From NCBI GenBank assembly GCA_027924645.1, contig BSBN01001251.1, forward strand, positions 2,914,001-2,978,000: a DNA stretch of 64,000 nucleotides. The letters run 5' to 3'. Below the pieces are notes generated by a model. It did not search any database. It was not told the origin of the DNA and saw nothing but the letters and a program-made list of their open reading frames with translations. Position 1 is the first letter of the stretch. Every line of letters begins with the position of its first letter. Source of the stretch: Cunninghamia lanceolata (lineage: Eukaryota > Streptophyta > Pinopsida > Cupressales > Cupressaceae). Positions 1-9,176 of this stretch are shown here, piece by piece. A program made the position numbers and the translations under genes.

Positions 1-1
1 G

Positions 2-685
2 GAATATTTACCTTTAGTAGAATTTGCCTATAACAATTCATATCAGTCAGCAATAAAAATGGCACCTTTTGAAGCACTATATGGCAGGAAATGTAGAACC
101 CCTATAAGTTGGAATAGGTGGGAAGACAGGATCATTCTAGGCCCTGAAATGCTTCAAGAAATGGAAGAGCAAGTAAGAATAATCTGACAGAGATTGAAAG
201 AAGCCAATGACAGGCAAAAGAGCTATGCTAATACCAAACGTGTTCGCAGACGATTTGTTGTGGGAGAAAAAGTTCTTTTATGGGTGAAACCACAGAAAAT
301 CTCTATAAAATTTGGAAAAGCCTTTAAGTTAGCCCTAAGATACGTGGGACCTTTTGAAGTTCTAGAAATCATCAATCCTGTGGCATACAGAATTGCTCTA
401 ACCCCGACTCTCGCCAGAATTCACAATGTATTTCATGTTTCCTATCTAAAGAAATATTATGCAGACTCTGAGCATATGATTGATTGGAAATCATTGCAGG
501 TACGAGACCCTGGGGTGATCACAATAGAGCCACTTCGAGTACTCGAGATACGTAAGCTGCACTTACATAGTCGCGAGGTGGTACAATGTAAGGTCCAGTG
601 GGACCAGTATTCAGAAGAAAATGCCACCTGGGAAGATTATGATGAGATTCATCAAAAGTTTCCTTACTTATTTCCGAACAATTGA
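2..685 (+). pseudogene. Ty3/gypsy chromovirus integrase C-terminus with chromodomain (partial, one stop)
   Basis: The frame enters from the left edge with the end of the integrase core (LVEFAYNNSYQ, then PFEALYGRKCRTP), is broken by a TGA at 185-187, and continues from 194 to 685. The later part has the GPF/Y module (YVGPFEVLEIINPVAYRI), the IHNVFHVSYLKKY segment found between integrase and chromodomain in plant Ty3 elements, and a chromodomain-like end (VQCKVQWDQYSEENATWEDY). Integrase inserts the element cDNA; a chromodomain is known in chromoviruses to steer insertion to certain chromatin. Gag, protease, reverse transcriptase and RNase H lie outside the window. The stop means this copy cannot make full-length integrase. 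The tail is followed by a purine tract and an LTR at 773. Confidence 0.93.
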
Positions 686-772
686 GACTAATGTGAAACT
701 ATGTTGTTAAGCTTTTATATATATTTATTGATAAATAATCATCGAGGACGATGATTCTTGAGGCAAAGGATA
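686..772 (+). other. Polypurine-tract region before the 3' LTR
   Basis: The short untranslated stretch after the polyprotein stop contains GAGGACGATG and ends in a purine-rich run, GAGGCAAAGGATA, directly before TGTCACATCCCC at 773. This is the expected place for the plus-strand primer of a Ty3 element. Confidence 0.6.
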
Positions 773-1855
773 TGTCACATCCCCTTCTTTTTGAACAATG
801 AAATGTTAGCTATGTTGTTAGTTGAGTACAACTACTTTCATGCGAATGTGAGAATTATTCGTTGGATAATGTGTATAATGGTTTTCTTTTATATGCAAAT
901 ATTTTTCAATTGTATGTGAAAATGGATATATGGATATAATATATATTATTTTTCGCATTGAGGAAATGATTTAACCTTCACTATTGGTCGAAGTGGTTGC
1001 AGGACAAATTAGGTGACAAGGAAAAAGGGATATCAACAGGGAGAGGGTGATTACAGGAATCAAAAAACAATAATTATGTCTAAGCCTAAGTCACCGTAGC
1101 CTTGGCCAAGGCACACGTATATAAGTATAAATATATTTCTAGTTGGTGAGAATTATTTATTTCTTATGTTTATTAAATAATTATTAAATTGTGTCTTACC
1201 TTAAGTGGAGCGCTTGGAGTGTGTGAGCTAGAGTCCTGATAGTAACTCCCCCACTCCGCCCAAATGCAAGAAGGAATGCTCCTTCTTGAACGCGGTCGTG
1301 GTGGAGGAGCGGCCATATACATATTGGCGTTCATTCTTTCTTGGCATGCATTTGCTACATTATCTCTGATAGAAAGAAGCATTGGGATGATTCCAAAAAG
1401 CATTTGTAAGAAGCATAAGCAAGGCGTTGTTTAATAGTTGCATTCTGCTGAAGTATCTTTGTCTCTGCATTACCGCAACTCGAAATGCACAAGTCTTGAG
1501 CATTGTTTTGTAATCTTCTGAATATTTTTCGGCTCTACATTCTTGTTTACTCTGTGAAGCGGCTGCTAGAACCAGTCGCACTTTTCAGTTTGTTTTGCAA
1601 TTGCATCTTCCTCAGCTTCGATCACTAAAAGATTTGTTTAGGCAAGATCATAGTCCCTTTATCATAGTCCAATTTATCATGCAATAGAAAACAGTATTTG
1701 ATGATCGAAGCTATCGAATCACACTATCTATCTTTAATCGTAGTTCTGTGTTTCTTGATCAGTCTTCAGAAATCTGTATATGTTTTTCATTCAACAAGTC
1801 TTTCGAATCTACAGAAGTTTTTGTTTTTCTTGATACTTAATATATATATATTTAC

Positions 1856-1905
<50 letters not shown>

Positions 1906-2690
1906 CACCTGCTCATATATTATAGTTGCACTGAGTTACATGACTGCGATCACTAGATGAAAGGGTACTTTCTGTCTATATACTTCTCTTCTGTATCTGT
2001 AAGTTTGACAAGTGAGTCATGCATGGTATTCTTTCAAAAACCTACAATCAAAGAAAAGAAACATATGAATTAATAACAATGTCGAGCAAAGGTGAGTGCT
2101 AATGACAGATTAGTGTCAATTATTTACTAGAAATCCTTGGCCAAGGTTACGATGCAGAGTAGGCATCTATCAGCTATCAAGTACCAGATATACCACTGGT
2201 CAGAGTGATCTTTCCAATTATGAGGTACCTATAGGGAAAAGATCGATCAAGAGGTATAGGTCTTGACACCAGGCTCAAAGGCATATTGTTGTTAATTGAT
2301 TCCTTGTTAATCACCCTCGTGAAGGATCGGGTTTCTTCAGTTGAAGAAGCACGGGAGACCAGTTGGTCATGGTTGGGTGGATAAAGCCCTTGTTGATATT
2401 TCTTTTTCCAAAATCCAAAGGAGGATCTACAATCAAATCAGCAGAAAACTATTCAAGTTTTACTTCTCTTAATCTCTCTTAATATTTGAATTTCATTGAC
2501 GAAAGTTAGTTAATTTATTCTTGGTTACATGTATTCTGTTAGAAAAGATTATTTCAACTGAAAATGAAAGTTAGTTGTAAACTAGAATTTATTGCATTCG
2601 ATACTATTTTCATAATAGTTAGTTATTCTTTTTGCTGAAATTCTATTATTAGACAAATTTCTATTCGGTTGAATTAGAGAGGGTGTTACA
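773..2690 (+). mobile_element. 3' LTR of the Ty3 chromovirus, about 1.9 kb
   Basis: The LTR starts TGTCACATCCCC straight after the purine tract and most simply ends GAGGGTGTTACA at 2690, giving the TG...CA ends and short inverted termini of an LTR. It holds TATA-like sequence near 1118-1135, a pure TA microsatellite around 1857-1903, and two copies of the 12-base palindrome CCTTGGCCAAGG (1100-1111, 2135-2146). The matching 5' LTR and target duplication are outside the window, so the right border rests on the terminal sequence only. The ORFs within it show no known protein. Confidence 0.7.
1857..1903. repeat. TA dinucleotide microsatellite
   Basis: An almost perfect run of alternating T and A of over 40 bases inside the LTR. 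Such tracts are hypervariable in length. Confidence 0.9.
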
Positions 2691-3640
2691 CCAACTCTGC
2701 TAAAAACACCTTATAATTGTCCCTAAGCTGCTCTGCAATGGTCTCTCAGGCTGAACGACCAAGGTGGGAGAGGAAACCCACAAGAAACCACAATAAATAA
2801 CCCCCAAAATGGTACGGCCTACTGCAGATATGTACGGCCAGCAATGGAAGTTTACAGCAGTCAAAAAGTCTCTTCAAACTCCTCAAAACCAGTCCTAATT
2901 CCTTTGATGATAGATGAACATCAAAAATCTGCAAAAGGTATGAACATTAACCCATGAAATTTCATCCCACGAACTTCATTCCAGTTCTAATGGCACCTTT
3001 GGGTGATCTTCCACACCTATAGAATGCCGTTACTTAGGGAGGTTTTCATCTCCAAGAGCCTCTAGTTTGAATCCTTCAAACCCTCACAAGAACAAACCCT
3101 AGGAGAGCTCAATAAGAGAAATATCATAAACACGGCATAACCAATGAACTCTTCTTTCATCTTTTATTTCTCTCCTCCATATGGGCATTGGGATTAGTGA
3201 GAACATTTTATAATTTTAAATTCAATTTAATCCCCCTTGGGATGGGCGCCCACACACTAGGCATAAGTGACCTCTTAATATTTCACTTTATGAGTCACTT
3301 AATAATTTAACATTAAAGTCCCTTTTAATCATAGTTCCACGGGGACGCGTCCCCCCCCAAAAATCAGCCGTCCCCCAGGGGGGGACGTCCCGGGGACGGG
3401 GAGACTCCGCCGAAACGCCCCCCCCCCCCCCCGCCACACCGCCACCCCTCCCGCCGTCTCCCGTTGGGGAGACTTTTTGACGTCCCCCGAATTTACTTTT
3501 TTAATCATTTTTTTTTAAATCATCAAAAATAAAAACCTAACTTTATCATATGCATTTTTAACATTTCATTTCAAGTTTTGTGGCTTGTGCATATCAGATA
3601 TCCTGGGACTCTTGAGTCTTTGTCGATGAGACTAGACAAT

Positions 3641-3760
3641 AAGACATGTATGCAAAATGTGGAGGCATAGACATGTATGCAAAATGTGGAAGCATAGACA
3701 ACTTACAAGGCACGTTGTGAAGTGTGAACTGTTTGACAGAATGCCTCAATCGGAATGTTT
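3641..3760 (+). pseudogene. Captured PPR gene fragment inside the hAT element
   Basis: Translation gives DMYAKCG motifs, then SIDN and, after a shift of frame, CELFDRMPQ. Together these are the conserved end of a plant P-L-S type pentatricopeptide repeat (DMYAKCGSIDxARxLFDRMPQ pattern). The 26-base coding word for MYAKCG(G/S)I is duplicated in tandem (3644-3669, 3670-3695). PPR proteins bind organelle RNA; this scrap is far too short to act and has a stop after the repeat. Confidence 0.75.
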
Positions 3761-3949
3761 GACAAAAATTAGAATGCATTTCAACTTTCAAGTGAGCTTA
3801 ACACTTGTTTGCATAAAGCTTCTCAAGCAAAACATTTCAGAAAATTTGATATGTCAAGACTCAATTTCTATGCATCAGCTTAACCACAAAAGTGCCTCTA
3901 CAACACAAACAGGCCAAAATTTTGTAAGAAACTTGTATGGGAGACATAT

Positions 3950-4003
3950 TTCTTTGAGGCATTCTGTCAAACAATTCACGTGCCTTGTCTATGCATCTAC
4001 AGT
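3950..4003 (-). pseudogene. Second PPR fragment in opposite orientation
   Basis: On the minus strand the sequence reads CIDKARELFDRMPQ, the end of a PPR repeat. It lies in the same hAT element as the plus-strand PPR piece, facing it, so the two form an imperfect inverted repeat. A close relative of this sequence occurs at 42274-42316 in the large intron. Confidence 0.7.
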
Positions 4004-4502
4004 TATACATCTTTTTATAACTAATTTTTCAAGTATTATATGTATTTCAGCGCACCACTCCCCCGCCATCGTCCCCCACCGTCCCCAAATTTAGGCCCCC
4101 CGCCCCCCCGTCTCGGAAACGCGTCCCCCCGTCCCCGTCCCCGTCCCCGAAACTCCGTGGAACTATGCTTTTAATATTTCACTTGAACTTACGAACTTTA
4201 AAATAAATGCCAAAACGGTGTCGGAATGCAATGATCTATAGCTCGTCGGAAAGCCCTCGACGAGATGAATCCAACCCCACTCCGAAACTCCCGATCCGAC
4301 ACCAAACCCAAACTTACTAAAAATAGTAACGGCCAAGAACAAACAGAGCCAACTCAAAGGGTGCCAACTGGATCCACTGACCTCAAACCATCACTCCACT
4401 ATAGACAAACACCTCCACGGCCAAACCAACCACAGTTCCCTAACCAAACTGCTAGTCCACGAGAACCCAATGGACTAACCATATCAAGAAGGGGACATTA
4501 CA

Positions 4503-4757
4503 TTCTCGTTCCAATGTCTATTAAGTATAAGAATAACTATATTTTCATTTTGATTTTCATTGTTTCAATGTTCACTAGTTCAATGAAATCATCGCAATGT
4601 GTTTAAACTCTAAACTTTATTTATTCCTTAGGCTTCTACAGTTGTACATCTTTTTATAACTAATTTTTCAAGTACTATATGTATTTCAACGCAGCGCTCC
4701 CCCGTCACCGCCCTCCGCCGCCCCCAAACTTAGACCCGCCACCCCCGACAAAAGGCA
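4503..4757. mobile_element. Truncated hAT-family copy (3' half)
   Basis: From TTCTCGTTCCAATG to the C-rich stretch CGCCGCCCCCAAAC this nearly repeats 5657-5883, and its last third also matches the end of the complete hAT element (about 4005-4100). The terminal inverted repeat is missing and the left side is cut exactly by the LTR border at 4502. Confidence 0.7.
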
Positions 4758-4938
4758 TTCGACTTTAATATTATGTGTATGACTACTTAGTAAATATATT
4801 CCTATATGCGATAAACAACATAGGTCATAAACATGGGATGATAGTATCCTAGCTTAGTCTTATTTCTTCATTTGATGACAAATCAATCATAGTTGATATC
4901 TTAGACATATAGAGAACCACAAGGTTAGATGTAATAAG

Positions 4939-5883
4939 CACAGTTCCACGGGGACGTGTCCCCCTCAGAAATGGAGTCGTTTCTGAGACGGGGACATTTC
5001 CGAGACGCGGAGACGTCTGGGAAACGTTCCCCCGCCGCCGCCCTCCCCCCCCCCCCCGGTTTCTCCGCCACCTCCGAAACGTTTCTCTTTTGAGGGGACT
5101 TCTGGACATCCCCGAGACTTCCAGGTGTCCCCCAAAATAGAAGAAACTTGCAGACGTCCCCCTTAAAATGCAATAAAAAATGATTTTTTTAAAAAAACAA
5201 AACCTAAAATTTATAAATTTTAAATTTTAAAATATTTTTGAAAGCCTAAAAGGCTAACTCGACATGCTTTGACTTAATTTTTCATTTTCATGATTTCATC
5301 TCAGCTTGAGTATTTGGGGTCCAGCAGTTCCAGTGATGAGGAGATTGACATGGAGTTTGGGGATGATAAGATCATTAGAGGCATCAGGGCATTAACCATT
5401 GACTATTTAGTATTTACTATTTTGTTTTTGAAGTTTGAACTTTGAACATTAAAGACATCAGATTTCCACAGTCCATAATATTGTTCAGTCATGTGTTTCT
5501 GGATTTAACTGTGTAATTAGTTACCATAACGTTTCGGATCACACTCTGTGATCCATAATCAGGATGAAGATAGCTGTAGAGAGAGCTTTAGAATAGAGTG
5601 AAACTTGATTGTAATTATGAATCATGATTATGAAATTCAAATTATGAAACATCTAGTTCTCGTTCCAATGTCTATTAAGTATAAGTATAACTATATTTTC
5701 ATTTTGATTTTCATTGTTGCAATGTTCACTAGTTCAATGAAATCATCGCAATGTGTTTAAACTCTAAACTTTACTTATTCCTTAGGCTTCTACAGTTGTA
5801 CATCTTTTTATAACTAATTTTTCAAGTACTATATCTATTTCAGCGCAGTGCCCCCACGTCGTCCCCCCGCCGCCCCCAAACTT
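4939..5883. mobile_element. Truncated hAT-family copy with 5' terminus
   Basis: Starts CACAGTTCCACGGGGACG, differing by one base in 13 from the end of the complete element at 3330, followed by similar GGGGACG and C-run sequence (C13 near 5047-5059). The 3' portion (5651-5883) matches 4503-4757. The right terminal repeat is lost after CCCCCAAACTTGG. Around 5300-5400 a short frame with SSSSDEEIDMEFGDDK could be the acidic tail of a degraded transposase, but this is only a guess. Confidence 0.65.
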
Positions 5884-8800
5884 GGTCAACTAGGTTTAAC
5901 TATAGAGTTTTATTTAACTCAAATCTAGTCTTCCCGACTTAGATAGATTCTTGAGACACTGTCATTACTCCATAAACCCTATGGTATGACTATCTACTCA
6001 TAGGTACCTCTTTGCATCCTTGCAAATCCGAGGTCTAAAATCTATCGACCCTTATAACTTAAGTCGACTTGAAATTCAATCAAATAGGTTTTTTATACCA
6101 AGAATAACAATAACATTTAGGAGGTATTTTCTTTTTGTCAATTAAAAAAAAAACATTCATAAAAAAGGTACTCGCCTCTTCATTGTCGATCTACTAAAAC
6201 AAGACGTATCCATAAAGGTATATTAAATATTATTACCCCAACTGGGTCTAAACTCGGGTTTAGTCTTCCCTTTTTCCATAATAAAGGATTAACAAACATT
6301 CTATTTCAAGTTCGAAAGGGGTTTTAAGTAATCGATTATCCCCTAGTCTTCTTTCAACTAAAACAAAAAGTTGTTTCAAACCTTCTAAACAAGACCATTT
6401 CTCATTTACAAGAAAACCTTAGTTAGAGCCAACCAAAAGGTCCCAATCAAATTTATACATCGACTATGATCGATTTGATACCAAAAGGTGGATAAGTCTA
6501 TTTCAAGTATGCTATCCATTAATATTCAATGTCGAAAGGTTACTCTTTCAACCATATTCTATGTAGTCAATGAACCTTGCTATCTATTTTGAACAATTCA
6601 AAGAAACTATAATATAAGTCCTTAAGCTTGACAATCGTTTAGACAATGTCTTATGCACAAAATTTTGTTTGAGCATAGGTTTATTTACCCTATTCCAACT
6701 CAATGGGATAACAAACATACTTATTCTTTAAAGTAAGAATATCATAAGAAAAAGGTTAACCTCTTAGTCTTCTTCTGACTACGAGGTCGTTTTAAGTTTC
6801 TTAACCCTTGACTAGGTAGACGATTGTTTTCCAGTGTTCTTTCGACTATGAGGTCGTTCAATCTTTTACAATAAGGTTATTTTCTCTTTACAAAGAAATC
6901 TTATTTATATATATCCTTATAGTTCCATATAAGTCTAAGATATTAACTATGATTGATTTGACATCAAATAATGTAATAAGACTAGCTTACATTGCTATCA
7001 ACCTATGTTTACTGCCTGAGTCGTTTTTCACATAAAGATATATATATATCCAAAGTACCCATAAACACAATATTAATATCAGTGCCTTTTGCACAACTCA
7101 AACCTATAATTTTATTAGCTGTCCCATATTTACTCACAGCATAATTTTACTAATCAATAGGATGACTCTATCATAGAACGAGTATAATAGTCTCGTGCTT
7201 ACTAGTTCATATGAATTCATTATTCAAAGAACCTTAATACTGGCATGAATCTGTATTGATTGCATTGTTCAAAAAGAGGTCTTCAATATGATAACTAGAT
7301 CTTATGAATTCATTATAAATAGAATCCTATACATGCGTAAATTTGTTATGATTTCGTTGTTTCACGTAGGGGTCTGTGATGAGAATGGAGTCGTATAAAA
7401 AACTATTTGAAGAGAGACTTTTGAAACATAAACGTAAACAAGATTAAGAATATGTATTAAAAATTTGTCTACATTTACCCTACGATACAGATTAGATACT
7501 GAATTAAGCCATTCTCCATAATAACCAAAAATAACGATTCCTTCCTGTCAAATACGACTATTATCACAGTGATAATCAATATTCAAAACTAACATAACAG
7601 TATAGACTTTAAAGCTTTGGCCATTTTGTCAATCAAAGACGTCAGCCTTACAAGGATAGAGCAATGACTAATTGAAAACTAGAATCGACTAATTTGTCAT
7701 CCAAAAATGATGATCTTGCAAAGAGAAAGCAAAGACTCACAATTACCACAAAGTTCAGCATATAACATGTGTGACATATAGTATATAAAGACCTCAAAAG
7801 TAGAAAAGAACCTGTTTGAGAACTACAGAGGATCCTTTGTCCATGAAGAGCTCTTGTTTTACTCAGTTGTTCGATAACTCTTCCTTCTATGTTATTCGCC
7901 CTTCACTCTACCCGCTAGCTAATAGCTCCAAAATCTTTTTCCTTACCAGTTCCCGAGTTCTACCATCGTACTCGACTCTATGAGAGTCGTTTCTTTTAAA
8001 ACACTCAACACGACTACATTTATGAGTTGTTCCCCATAACTCCCATGACCAACTACTTTCATAAAGAATGACACCAAAAAAGTCCACGACTCCAGATTAA
8101 CATTAAGTTATCTCTAAGAGTTTGCTTAAACCACTACACCTAAGTCGTTAGACACTCCACTTATCTTGCTTACGGGCGCTTAGCTCGAGCATGAGGAGTT
8201 AAAAGGATAATGTAGTATTATTTACCACTCCACACACCACCAACGACTCCCTAAAAGGATAAACAATACTTATAGATATTGGTTAAAAGATGACAACTTC
8301 ACTAATAGACTAGGTGGTTAACATTTAAAACCACAAGCAAACCCAACTAACAAATTTTTCCAAAATAATAAACATAATAATAATAATCTAAGATCAAATG
8401 AATAACATCAATAGGGATTGTTATAATAATGTGACGTAAGACTTACGTATAAGCGTGATAGGGTCGACTTCATCTCCCCTTCACAAACACACGCTAATTC
8501 TTGTTGATTTCGTTTTGCCATGAACGAAACATGTGACGTTAAAAACTATAATCATGCCAACAATTTAACCAACTACGCCTTGAAGACACAAACGAAAACT
8601 ACTTACGACATGATCAACTGAAGGTCGCGTTAGTCACAGACGAATAATGTTCTTCCTCGACAATGTCGTTTTCTCAAATTGACAACATCAACGCAACATT
8701 AACACAAGAGGGTTCTAAAAGACATCGACAACCTGTCGAGTCGATCAACAAAATAACCTCTGTAACATGACTTACCTTAATCGACCAGAGTTAACTAACT

Positions 8801-9176
8801 GTGGTACATTATACTCAGTTGGCAAATGGTCATTTATAACCCAAGGTCTATTCTCCTCTCCTTAGAAGATACTCTCTCTTTCTCAAAGAGTCATCAAAAA
8901 CCTATTTCCCTGCATATATCTTTCAATCACCAGATCATGATCAGTGCATCGTTCGTCCATTCATAAACCTTATGAATAACAAATCAAATTCTCATAATAT
9001 AATTTGTTGAATCATTCAATCATATGCATTATATTTAATCACATAAACCGGTATGCAATAAAATCAATGATTTTCAATGACATTAAATCATAACATCAAA
9101 ACATTTTTCCATAAATTCACTTCTATTCACGTATAAGTAAATAGTAAAAACAAAGCCAAAATTAGGGATGTAATAT
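5884..9176. other. Unassigned repetitive, AT-rich DNA
   Basis: About 3.3 kb without a credible coding frame on either strand. Two diverged direct repeats can be seen: about 6330-6490 and 6750-6980 share CTTAGTCTTCTT, a CTCTTTACAAGAAA-like block and CTATGATYGATTTGA in the same order. The recurrent 'GACTAYGAGGTCGTT' word also supports an old duplication. It may be an LTR or untranslated region of an unknown element; the junction with the copia coding sequence at about 9177 is abrupt. Confidence 0.4.

Larger units (their letters stand above)
3330..4167. mobile_element. Complete non-autonomous hAT element carrying PPR gene fragments
   Basis: The ends are exact 13-base inverted repeats, CATAGTTCCACGG at 3330 and its complement ending at 4167. 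They are flanked by the same 8-base word, CTTTTAAT (3322-3329 and 4168-4175). An 8-base duplication is the mark of the hAT superfamily. Both ends are rich in GGGGACG-like words and C or G runs (a C14 run near 3419-3432). There is no transposase. The middle carries pieces that translate as pentatricopeptide repeat protein: plus strand 3641-3760 and minus strand 3950-4003. The last 160 bases resemble those of the two copies to the right. It was presumably mobilised by a transposase made elsewhere. Confidence 0.88.
2684..4502 (-). mobile_element. Reverse-oriented LTR (solo or partial), interrupted by a hAT element
   Basis: Read on the minus strand the block starts TGTAATGTCCCCTTC at 4502, a typical plant LTR start and like the TGTCACATCCCC of the LTR at 773. 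Going left it would end with TGTAACA at 2684, overlapping seven bases of the preceding LTR. The 4502/4503 border is sharp: from 4503 the sequence matches a stretch also found from 5653, so foreign DNA begins exactly there. No matching target duplication is seen on the two sides, so this may be one end of a rearranged element. A hAT element (3330-4167) has inserted into it. No coding capacity is recognised. Confidence 0.5.

Noticed and set aside
4265..4606. 113-codon Pro/Asn/Thr-rich ORF
   Set aside because: It crosses the LTR border at 4502 into hAT sequence and has LTR-like composition; not a gene.
4849..5173. Arg/Gly-rich minus-strand ORFs
   Set aside because: They are translations of the GC-rich hAT end (GGGGACG and C runs), without protein-like conservation.
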